A program made the translations under genes and the position numbers. Positions 39,001 through 51,000 of a DNA stretch of 64,000 bases are shown here, piece by piece (positions within the stretch are counted from its first letter, which is position 1; every line of letters starts with the position of its first letter). Below the pieces are notes generated by a model. The model made no database searches, had not been told where the DNA came from, and worked only from the letters and a program-made list of their open reading frames with translations. This stretch comes from Branchiostoma floridae (lineage: Eukaryota > Chordata > Leptocardii > Amphioxiformes > Branchiostomatidae): contig NC_049991.1 of assembly GCF_000003815.2 (NCBI RefSeq), positions 16,372,971 to 16,436,970 of the forward strand, given 5' to 3'.

Positions 39001-42000
39001 TACTTGCCTGTGCACTGCACACTACACAATGTATAGAAATAAACGACGTCCCTCTCACGCCCTTTCTTTAGACAGTGTTTGTCTAGTCATGGAATGTCAG
39101 CATTTATGAGATTATCATACACGAGATACCAAATTCAAAGTAATCCTAAGATAACGTTAGAGTGAAAAATGTGTCCAAACATTTTGCAGACAGATAAAAG
39201 ATTTTGTAGTAGACTGCCGGATACAAATGCTTCATAGAAAAGTAAAACAAAAAACAAAAGATACAGATGAAATTAATTCATCTTCCTGGTGTCAAGGGTA
39301 CCCTGTCGCTATTTGTCGTATTCTCCAAGCAGAGGTTGAGTCGCGGAGATACAGTAGTAGTCGGGAGTTTTAACGCCTCCCTCCTCTCACTACCAGGAGC
39401 GAGTCGGAAAAAATCCCGACTACTGTACTACTAAATCTCCGCGGCTCAACCTCTGCTTGGAGAATATTTTGTCGTGCATGCTGCCGGGCGTTCCCTATGG
39501 GGACTCTAATGATGAAGAAACCAGTTGAGCCAAGGTCGGGGCGCGCGCTGATGGGTGCTCATGAGGCACTGACCTCGTTACTGCCGATGATTTAGAGTTA
39601 GAGTTTGAAAAAGCACGGAGGTACTTCCTAAATGGCTGTGCAACGAACTAGTTTGACGCAATGTCTCTTTCGAACTGGATTTTGCGGACACTGTTTTAGA
39701 ATTCATAACTGTTTGTCAAAGTAGGATGGTAATTAGATAAAACTAGAGCTATTCAACAATTCGATAGGTATTTCCTCTTAACATCAGGGGTTGCTGTCTT
39801 GAGCCTTGTCATGGTTCCAGGGACTTACTCATAATTTTGCAAAACTGATGACGTCTGCCCGGCAGACCCAGATCTACAGCTGAGAGCGAAGGTCGCATCT
39901 GTTCGGTGGTAGTGCCTTTATAGAGGTAAACCCCAGGAAGAATGTCTTGCCCCAGTTACCTTGGCTGACCCGATGTCGACACGGAAGCTTCCAGAGCAAA
40001 CCAATGGGACATGAGCCAAGCAAAACCTGCACAGAAGATTGTAAACATTTGAGCTATTTCCAACACACCACCCTGGCGGTTTCTAGAATCCCCTTCCCTT
40101 CCTCTAGAGGCCACTCGAAACCGAAGTTTCGAGAACATCCAAGAAGGACAACGGACTTCCCTTCTCTCGGTTTCGTTCAAAAGTGGCCTCTGTGGAACGA
40201 TCGAGAAGATATATGATAAAACACATGGTGCTGCCCTGGAGCAGTGTGTGAAATGTTGGGGTTGAATGATCAAGTGTGCCCAAAGCACCTCGCTTGTTCT
40301 CGTGCGGGTGAGAAGAATGTACTGTGTAACGAGCAGACACATGTCACTGACACTAGTTTAGAAGCCTACATACACACGAGTAACTGGCCGGGGGTTCTAA
40401 GATTACATTTGCTATAGTACTTTCATTCAAAGCTACATGTAGAATTTGGCCGACCTTGCAACTGCGGGGGATGTTTGGATTTATTACATGATCAGGATTG
40501 GTTTTGATTGTTTAGACGTACATCGATTGCGCTTTTCCTGTTTCTTGATGTCTGTAAGAGATGAAACAAAACAGACACTCTTTGTGTCTCCTCCGTCGTG
40601 GTTTGCTTATTTTGAGCATCCTGTCCCTGTCACGCACAACAGACGTCTTGTAAGATGTTTATGATAATCGTACTTGATAACAAGGTGATAGCGATACATC
40701 ACGATATGTTCGTCTTGATTTCCAGGCCTAAAACCGACGGAGAAGAACGAGGTGTGTTTTACGAAGGAGGGGAAGATCGCCTACAACCCCGACACGCAGA
40801 CCTGCTGTATCGATGGCGTCAAGGAAGGCGCCGAAAACAAGCACATATGCAAGACGTGCGGCTCGACAATGTTCGCCATGCCGAAGGACGGTCCCACCTG
40901 GAGGTGCTGTGGATCAAAACGCGACGTTCCGTACAATCCCGAATCCCATCACTGCTGCTTCGGCAATGTTCGGGAGGGACCCGAAGAGGAAACGGCCTGC
41001 TTCCGATGCGGAAAGAACGTCGTGTCCATCCCGGAGAAGGAGGCTGACGACTGGATGTGTTGCGGGAAGAAAAACAAGCCTTACAACACCAAGAAAGAAC
41101 ACTGCTGCTTCGGCGAGGTAAAAGAAGGGTCGGACGAGAAATTTGCGTGCCAGAAGTGCGGGAAAAAAGTTTTCAGCAAGCCCCGGTCGGACCCGTCCTG
41201 GAGATGTTGCGGGAAGAAGAACGACATGCCGTACAACCCCGACACTCACCACTGCTGTTTCCACGAGGTGAAGGAAGGGTCCCAGAAAGAGCACATGTGC
41301 CAGAGGTGTGGAGACAATGTCTTCAGCAAGATGATCTCCGAGCCGTCATACAAGTGCTGTGGACCTCAGATGGAGCCTTACAACCCTAACAGTCACCACT
41401 GCTGTTTTAACGAGGTAAGCCTGTTGTACGAGTCTGTTTTGGCTTTTAATGCATCTTTTACAAATACATAGCCTCTTCATTTAACTAGGATTTATGGCGA
41501 CAAATATGTTATTATCATAACCCTTTAAAGCCGGTCTTTCACCGGTATATCTTCCTTATATAGTTTAATGTTTATTCAATGAAGGCAGCAAGCAGAGAAG
41601 CTCCTGAAACCGAAAAAAAAGGCTTTGTACCTATGGACAGCTATTCAGAAGTGAAACAATTTTGCCCTATAAATACATGTTTCATTGTTTCCTAAGGTTC
41701 GGAAAGGCTCTGAGAAGAAGAACGTGTGTCAGCGGTGCGGCGCGAACGTGTTCAGCCGCCCGTCCTCCGACCAGTCCTGGTGGTGCTGCGGCAACAAGGA
41801 CCTGCCCTACAACCCCACCTCTCACACCTGCTGCGGCGGGGACGTGCTGAAGGGACCAGACGACGACAACGTGTGTCAGAAATGCGGCGACGTGTCCTTC
41901 CTGCGGCCCAAAACCGACCCACGCTGGCACTGCTGCGGCGACGACAACACCCCCTACAACCCGAAAACGCACTACTGCTGTTTCGGGCAGCTGAAGGACG

Positions 42001-45000
42001 GGGCGGAGTCGCAGTACACGTGCCTGCGGTGCGACAAGAAGGTGTCCACGGTGCCCGCGAACGGCCCCGTGTGGGGATGCTGTGCAGACCTGGCCTACAA
42101 CACGGAGAAGCAGGTGTGCTGCAAGGACGAGGTCTTCCAGGGGACCAAGTGTAACGCGCCGGGTGTCAAGCCTGCATCTGGTGAGTTGTCATTCATCTCA
42201 GTCAGAATCTGGTTACCTGTGTGAATGGTAACCTTTCGTTTGAAATTGAATTCTCAAATTTCAGAGGAAGTAAACGTCGTGATATTTACGTATAGGAAAA
42301 CTAGACATTCGGGTAAACAATATTCAATATTCCAGGTAAACTATGTTCTGCCAGTTCATTCTAGTGACGCTGAAGAAGAGTGATGGATGTCACTCGAAAC
42401 GTCCGGAAGTACATTTTATCCTGTAGAGATTGAATTGTATTTGAAGAGTTGACATTTAAACCTTTCCAATTAATATTCTTTGAAATGATATTTAAATGAT
42501 CTTTAAACATTCAAGAGATTCGAAACTGTGTATGTTGGCTGATCACCCATCAATGACATCATCATGTGAACACCTACGCTTTTGGCCTTCCTTCACCCTA
42601 ACGTATACTGCCTAGTTCCTTCAGATAAGCAACATAAGTGTAAGTAACATGAACTCTCACTGATTCAACAACACATATAAGACAGGCCCATCAATCTGGC
42701 TACGAAACAGATATGTTCTCAGCCGTCTGTCTGGCAGACCTCACGACACAAGTCACTTCGAGTTGGATCGACAGTCACTTGTCCATTTACTGTGGGTTGT
42801 CTGTCACCTCACTGTGACATCGACTGGCCTTTTCCAGTCCTTATCTCAGCTTTGATTTAATCGGTTAGAGTGGGGCGGAGACCCTGGCCTCGACCCTGCT
42901 GCCCCCTTTCCAATCAAAGAACATTTACAGTTTACCATTCATTTCATACTAAATGGGTTCTAATAAGGCGGGTGAAGCTCCATTTCCGTTGGGAACCTTT
43001 GCGCTGTTAGCTTCTTGTGTCAGACTAACGACTGGTAACGTGTTTTCTGCCCATCTCTTTTCTTGTCCTTGGTAAAGTGTGTTTTCCAATCTTCACTTCG
43101 TCCAGTTCGGACATAAGTCACCACAGGAAGGCCGTTTACTCAGTATTGTGTTGCCATTGTTCTGAGATCTTCTAACTGAAAACGTTTGGCGTCAATGGAT
43201 GCTACAAACATGACATTATCACTTCCAAATCTTCAAACGTTTGACAAGTGAGGTCAATCCATTAACCCTCCTGTCTTTTGGTCTTGTAGCCGTGATGAGA
43301 TGTGTTCAAAGATACAGTCCCTTGTCACAGCACGACCGTTAAGATTATTCCAGTTTCACGACATTGATAGGTGCACTGCGGAGGTCAGTCCACTCCGCTC
43401 GGACCAGCCTGTTCTCCATCCCATCACTAAGATAAGTAAACCGGCTTTAGTACAAATAAATAAATGTGAGCTTTGCTAGGAAAATGTAAACCAACGCGGA
43501 AAAATGTTTGCGGTGACAACACGGAGGTCAACACAAAGCCAGGAGAAATGTTGCAGGGAATGCCTCCAGCTCCCAGCTTGTTTAATTAGGGGACAAGGGA
43601 CACGTAGACCAGCTTTGGGAAAGTGGAATATTTAGGATTTTTTGCCCTGGGTAACGATCCGTTTCCTAGCTGTATTCAACACGGAGAGAACAACTCAATA
43701 CTGATTGTTTACATTATTAGTGGTAATGAGTAGTTTTGTCAGCACAAAAATCTGCTCCGGTCATGAAAAATGCTGTGTGTGGTTCCTTCCCAAATGAACT
43801 CATTAAGAGCATTAATCACTTCTAAATCGGCCATTTTTGGCCACAGGGAGGCTGTCAGTGTTAGCACAGTACATGTCAGTACATGTTATAAAGATGGTAC
43901 GACCCAAAGCTGTGTGCAAGTCGGTCTCCTACTTGCAATGAATCCATTGACCTATATGTAACGCATTATGGTTCAGTCTCAGATTGAAAAGACTGTTAAA
44001 GCCAGTGTGTGTATCTATTAATAAGAAGCTCAATAGGCAGGTCGCTTTCTTTGAGGTAAATGAAGGAGGAGCTAAGGATGGCATAAAATTAATGCAGCAA
44101 AGATATAGATTTCATGATTGAAATTTTTAAAAGCAGTACAATTCAACTCGTTGTGATTCATTCCAGTAGTTACTAGTATCTCTTATATGTCTCCCCAATA
44201 GACAATTAATGACTGTTCCCTCCAGCCGTCGATGATGATACACAGCAAAAAACAACAAGATTTTGTTTTCAAAACACACCTGGAAATTCGTCCTACCACC
44301 CACGATGGCAGACTTCGAAAACTAGAGCCGGTGGTATTCTTTCTAATAAACTGTTTTTCCTTGCCCAGGCGTCTAAAGGATAGCGATGGAGACCAAAGGG
44401 ACTCTCTGTACATAGTACACGTCTGGACAGGCTTATTGGAGTTTCTGATCTAAACTATAGCTACCACAACATTCATGCTATCCTTTTAACTTGATATGAA
44501 CAGACCTACAAGTATAAGCCTAGCATGGGATCCCCTCCCCCCTTTATCTGCCGAGTCTATTTGATCCTCTCAAATATTACGAAGAAGCCGAAAGAGACTC
44601 GGCAGCTATATCAGGAATACATATGCTAGGCTAATACAGGTTGGCTTCTGGCAGCAAAACTCACTTAGTCGTAGGCATACGATTCAGTAAGAACGTGAGC
44701 ATCTGTATCTTCGTTCACGTACGTATCGTATGTTGGGCTACAGCTAAGAAGAAAACCGAAAAATGACAACATTTAGAATAACCGCCCCCCCGCCTCCCCA
44801 ACAGTGTCGTACCAGACCCCCTCTCCCCATTAGAAACCTCTGATTGCTGCCCTCCCTTTTGTCCTGCAGTGGGCCAGCTGGGCTGCTTCAGATGCCCTCC
44901 CTGCCCTCTTCAGTCCTGAAGCTGAACAAACATACCGTTGTCTCTCTGTCCCCATCCATTCACAAACACGAGAATCTGCTGACCTCCATGTCGCACAATC

Positions 45001-48000
45001 GGCCATTGTGCCTGCTGTTTCTGTATTTATGCTATCTTCTAACAACTTCGCGGTCGTCTTTCCACTCTGTCAGTATCTGGGTCAAGTGTCATTGTCGATC
45101 CACCCCATATCTCAGTGGCAGGGGAAGAAAGTATGGCCTTGTACATCGCCAGTGTTTTCCGCCGTCTTTCCATGAATCTTGACTTGATTGAATATTTGGC
45201 CGGGATACAAGAAGCCACGTTTGAACCGTAGAAATCACAGGTCGCCATCTTAGGACTATCCCAAACATTTAATGACACGAGTTGGATAACTATAATAAGT
45301 ACATGCTTCGGCCATCTGGGGAACATGATTTATTTTCTTATCAGACCCGGCTTATTTACATTCTTTTATAGTTGAGATAAGAGTCCCTGAGACTGGCATA
45401 CACGCAGCAATTACCGACGTTGTAGCACAAATCAGTGGTGTTCACCTCACGCGGGCCTTGTGCAATATATCATCTCAAGAGTAAAACTGTAAAAGGGTGC
45501 GGAATGGACACGTTGGTGTGTAAGAGAGGGGTACTTATGAATGCATTTTGAGAAATGACTTAAGATACAAGACTCATTATTTCTAATTTTCTTGAATACT
45601 GGATGTGCTTCTTTTTGATATTTTCCTTCTTAATTTTATTAGTTTTCCCTTGATCTAAATTCAAGTCCATCAAGCTAGACAGTGACTCCGCTAATTTGAT
45701 AATAGGTGTTCCGCGATGACGTCAAAAGTTATAGAGGCCGCCATATTGGTGGGGTCGGTGGATCCAATATGGCGACTGGTCATTCGAGGTACCCATGATT
45801 CTCAGGAAAATGTTACTGTACACGTCGGTACATGCAGTTTGAATCACGGCACGTTACGTTCAGGGAAATAATCTGTCTATAACATATTTGACGTTAATGA
45901 CGTTAACAAGATGACGGACATTGACAATTCGCAATGATTCTAAACACTGTGATTATTTGCATTCCAATGTACGTAGCTATATGTTTCGGGATTTTATCAT
46001 TGGATGGTTGGCTGATTTTTTAACTAGGTTTGAAGTTTCTAGTTAGGTAAATTCGTTTCGTTGGTTAGTTTGACTACGTGATATCTCTATTGAGTCATCG
46101 TTTGATCTATTGACTGATTGATTGACCGATAGATTGATCGATTGTTTAAATTATTGGTTGGTTGGTCGATCGATCGATCAATTGATTGATTGATTGATTA
46201 ATTAATTAATTGGTTGATCTATACACCCATTTCTTCCTGCAGACTTGGCCGAGCAGACGAAACAAGGCGAGGACCCAGGGGCGTACAACTCGAATCCCGA
46301 GGGCTCCGAGGCGCCGAAGGAGCCGGCCTTCAAACCCGAGGGCGAGGAGGCCGGGACGGGCGGCTGCAGCGTCAACACGGGCGGGCGGCAGACAGCCACG
46401 CAGATCTGCTGTGGAAACAGGTCAGGCACCGCCCTTCTCTCACCACCCATTGTACCGCACACTTCCCACAGGATACTGTTGAATAAACGACACTAAACAG
46501 AACAGGACAGGATCACGAAGTGGCCCAGAAAACAGGTCTTGATTTATAAGGACACCCACGTTCTTGTAGCAAAGGCCTAAAAATGATTTCTTTCAACCCA
46601 TCTTTGCTTCACTGTGTGAAAGCTGCATCAAAGCATTCTATTTATATATTGATCTTTAGGGTAGTCCCTTCAGTTAACGTAGTAACTGATTTCCAAGGGA
46701 GCCCTATATACATGTTCGCACATGTTCGTACAACGACGGGTTATACCGCCCCTTACGGGGTGACACACCCGTCCGGGTGAATGATGTAGATCACCATGTG
46801 GCTGATACGAGACAGAGGTCGCCAGGCCTCCATCCGGGTGATTTGAAGTGAATCACCAACTTCCGACAGAAGGATTTGCACCAACGCACACCGCACCATC
46901 GCACGTGTGGGGGTTCTTTAACGTGCATGGGGTATGGCTCTCCCCATACACGGGACCTCCATTTAACGTCCTATCCGAGGGACGACTCATTTTCACTTGA
47001 GTAAAGTGAGGAAAGTCGTGTAAAGTGCCTTTCCCAAGGGCACAAGACCGGCAACACGGCAGGCGGATTCGAACCGGCGACCTCTCGATCACGGGCCGAA
47101 TACACTACCACTGTGCTACGCGGCCCCATTGGTGACTTGAATGAGGGTTCTGGTTATTACCTTCGTCAAGAAGGTTATGTTTTATGGTACTTGTGTCTGT
47201 CCTTGTGTGTGTGTAGGTGGACAGCATAACTTGTCGTGCATGGGCCTTCATGGTATTTAGTATGTTGTTAGAGGCTGGCAGGATGAAGAAACTATTAGAG
47301 CCCCTGGCGGCTTTCCATGGCGGTGCAACAGGGCTTCCGTTTTTTTTATATCTGGACACGCTATGGTCATGATTTTCGGATTGGTAATAGCTCTTAGATA
47401 GATAGATAGATAGATAGATAGATGGTGTTTATTGGGAAATCGCAGTGTCAGAGCTCTTGTTCTATCGCAATGAAATCTCACAGTTTACCTGACTACTCTT
47501 TCCTGGGAAAACGCCTGTTGTTACAGAACACCGAGCCCAGCTTAGGTTTGATACGCGCTGATAAGTGAAGTTAGTGAACCCAGGAAATTCCTTTCCAACG
47601 TTTATTTTTAGAAGCAAAGAACATGAGTACATAGAAACAACAATCGGGATAATGAATATTGAGACTGGGCACTGACACGTGACACTTTAGCCGTCATAAG
47701 TTCTAGCATTTAAGACGAAGAACGTTTTAGATTGATGAAATGTTATACCAAGATACTGTTGTTGAAATTGTCCCTCAGGAAATTAATTCCCCGTTTTCGT
47801 AGCTAAAGACATTGAGTTATTACACTTGCATACCGCAAAACAGGTCAGCTTTACTTTCACAATTTGTATAGGTTGTATGATTAGTATCTTGTAACAGGAG
47901 TCCGCCTATCAAAACCCTAACGATATGCTGTTTCTATCGTCGTACTATAAAAGGGGTGGCTTCATGATCACGGTTTTCGCGGTGACCTCTTGGCACCATG

Positions 48001-51000
48001 AAATTAAAATCATCGCGAACATTTCTCCTTTTACAGTATAACACCCTGCATATCATTTTCAACCGCGAACGTAAAACATTCTCCTACGCAAAGGCGAAAA
48101 AGAGTCGTCAGAGGGACTCCATCTGTTTTCACAGGCTTTGCCGTGATTGTCAACCCTGAGTGTGAGGATGACGTAAAACAACCGCGAATACACCATTTTT
48201 TCCTCCGCTTAATTAAATCCCCGCAAATATTTACCCTTTTATGGTATTTCCTCAAGTCTTCCTTCAACTTTTCTCGACGTTTCTAAAGCCTAAAAGCAGA
48301 CGTGTCTGCTGCATGATAAAAAGAAAATAATTTGGCCAAAGAGTTGCCATGGGATTTCAGTCATTCTTTTGCAGTCCATCCAGCTATACGCCGGCCGGAC
48401 AGTTCACTCCTAGGTCAATTAACTCCTATTAGGATTTTATTCCTAACTTGCCCAAAGTTACTCTCCAAGCAGAGGTTAGGTTTCGGCTGTTTGTTAAAAT
48501 GTTTTAGGCGTTTTATCGGGCCAACGTCCCCTATTACTATTCGGCCAGACCGGAGTCTGATAGAGACTAATGTTTCTAGGCATGAATTTAGGCCAATCAG
48601 CATACCGTGTCCAGATTAAGGTAAGGCCGGGCTGGACAGGTGGAATGTTAGTCGGTTTCCGCTCCGTCTACCCAGGTGAGATCTCCCAGGTGCCATGGAG
48701 GCTTTCACGTCCGGACCGGACACAGAAGTCAATCTCTCTCACCTGTAATTATAGGGTGTGCGGCGTGTTTAATCGCTACTGGCTCATCTACAAACGAACA
48801 CCGGCTCGCGATGGACCTCCTATCAAGAAACACGTTTTTATTCTCATGTAGAAGGACTAAAACCCCATGTTAATTAAGATACAAATTAACATATTTTGCA
48901 GACATTCTCCGCATTCTAGGGTACCAGCAAAGGTCAAATGATTTGATCTATAAGATATTTTGTCCGCTTACGTTACGTTGCGCAGTAAACATATGAAGCA
49001 GTAATTAGACTTTGCCATAACAAATGTAGAGAGCCCGGTGACTGATAACGGTGGGTTATTTATAGCCGAAAATCACACACTTAAAACACCAAGGGAAGAT
49101 GTGATCATGTTTCATGACTACTTAAGTGTAGACACAAGTGCCCTGTAGAACAAACTTCACGTGTCTTATGCTCGGTGATGCCTGCATGATTTATTGGACG
49201 GGACTTAAGAATTTTATCTTCCTCTCTATATCTATACACAACTACTTGGGGCATCGGAAATTTCCGTAATCCGTGGTTTCCTGTTCGCGGCTCGTGAGAC
49301 CGGGAAGGGTTTGAGGACCGGTGGTTTCCTGTCCGCAGCCAGCGGTAGACATGACGGCAGCTCCAGACACGGCGATTCTAGACGTTTCGTCACGTTCCGT
49401 TTGTTCTGCGTTACTCGATTCTGGCGTGAAATGTCCCAGCCCACCTGTGAAGTACTAGTAAACGGACACGCTCCTTCCATGTGTAAACGTTAGCAGTGTA
49501 CCTGAACTGTTCCTTCATTGTCCGATAACCACAACGTCAGAAAGGTTGAACCAAGTCTTTGTGTGAAGTTGTCGACAGTCGAGTGCACCCCCCTGATCCT
49601 CTATCTCAGTGATATGAACACCTTGACTTTCTCAAATGGTCTTATATTATATAGCCCAGCCCAGACACAGAAGCCCAGACACAGGATAAAGATTATTTCT
49701 TGCATTGTTAACGTTATATGAAATTTGAAAATCAGCTAGCTGTGTTTCAAACGACGGATGTTAATATGAAATTCATAATGTCCTTACAATACATATATTG
49801 TACGCAAGGGGCCAGTTCCTGACAATATGCGGTTACTTGTGTCAAGGTGTTCCTTTTCAACCTCTTTGCTTGTTTCAGCCGCAGGCACGTATCATTATTG
49901 AAGTTATCCGGGGTCAACCCTTGTGTCAACTTTGTAAAATGAAATGTCCCCAAGTTGAAATATTGCTGAGTTTGCTTAGTGACACTCGTCGTTTCCTTAT
50001 TCAAAACGCACAGCGCGGGAAGTCCTGACTTGGCGAAAGCTAGCTCAAGTTTCGCCAACAGGGTCATTCATGCGTGGAATGCTTCATTATGGACGAGGCT
50101 GGTTCTTTGTCCTGACAGGCCGCGTCCTTGTGACGTCGTCTGCCTGATCTTTCAGGGCACACGATAGTACAAGTGGGCACGTAGGTGCTTATACTTTAAG
50201 CATGGCTTTTCTGTATCTAGAGATACATGTGTGTATTTATGTGTTAGTGCTCCTATTCTCATCTGATTTTGATTTGATTGATTGATTGATTGATTGATTG
50301 GTTTTATTTATTCGCCCATTAAAACAAAAAAGAACAAGGGTGAGAAAAAAAAGCCATGGGCTTATTCTAGTGACTAGTTGCTCAATCAAAGTTAACAAAT
50401 GACAGTATAGATTCAACTAATCAGAAAATGGTAACTGTATAGATTATAGAATAAGAGTGATAATAACGTAACTTATAATAACAGCAATTGGTAAGATATA
50501 ACTACTTAACCAACTGTAACAACTAAAGTAGCAACCAAGGTGTAGGAAAAGGATGAACATTTGTGGGCACTTGTCATTGAGAACATTCGAGTTTTACTTG
50601 GATATGTTTCAAATTGTCCTAATGCCTAATGTCTTGTGCTGTATATAGATGAAAATCTGAATTGTAGTTAAAAAGATCTGGAAATTGATTTCGTCCTGGC
50701 ATCATATGAGGCAATGTTGTCGTTCAACGTGAACGACAGCATAGATATTTCCAAATATCATATGTCAGGACCCAACACATAGCTCGCCCTGCATCACTTC
50801 CGTATAGATAAGACACTGTTGGCCTTCGCATATTTCGAGTTCGTAGGAAACAATAGGTGCTGGCGCGCGCAGCGGTGTTAGTAATGACAAGATCACAGGA
50901 ACGATTTGTATCATTATCTGAAATTCACCCCAAGGCACAGAGCTAATGTAGTGCTGACATAGACAGAGCCTGTCTTTCCTAGCTTTGTGTCTGGCTTTTC

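Larger units (their letters stand above)
42181..46242 (+). other. Intron 4 of galaxin-like gene (4.1 kb)
   Basis: Contains a hairpin motif with GAAACGTC at about 42,370-42,406, a small inverted-repeat element at 44,517-44,632 and the TGAT-type microsatellite next to exon 5. No other coding signal was recognised. Confidence 0.8.

Noticed and set aside
40655-42154. Long alternative-frame open frames over galaxin-like exons 3 and 4 on both strands
   Set aside because: They are shadows of the GC-rich repeat exons; only one frame keeps the CC-repeat periodicity and splices in phase.
47038-47127. tRNA gene on the minus strand
   Set aside because: A and B boxes are present, but the acceptor stem does not pair well and the sequence continues into a SINE body.
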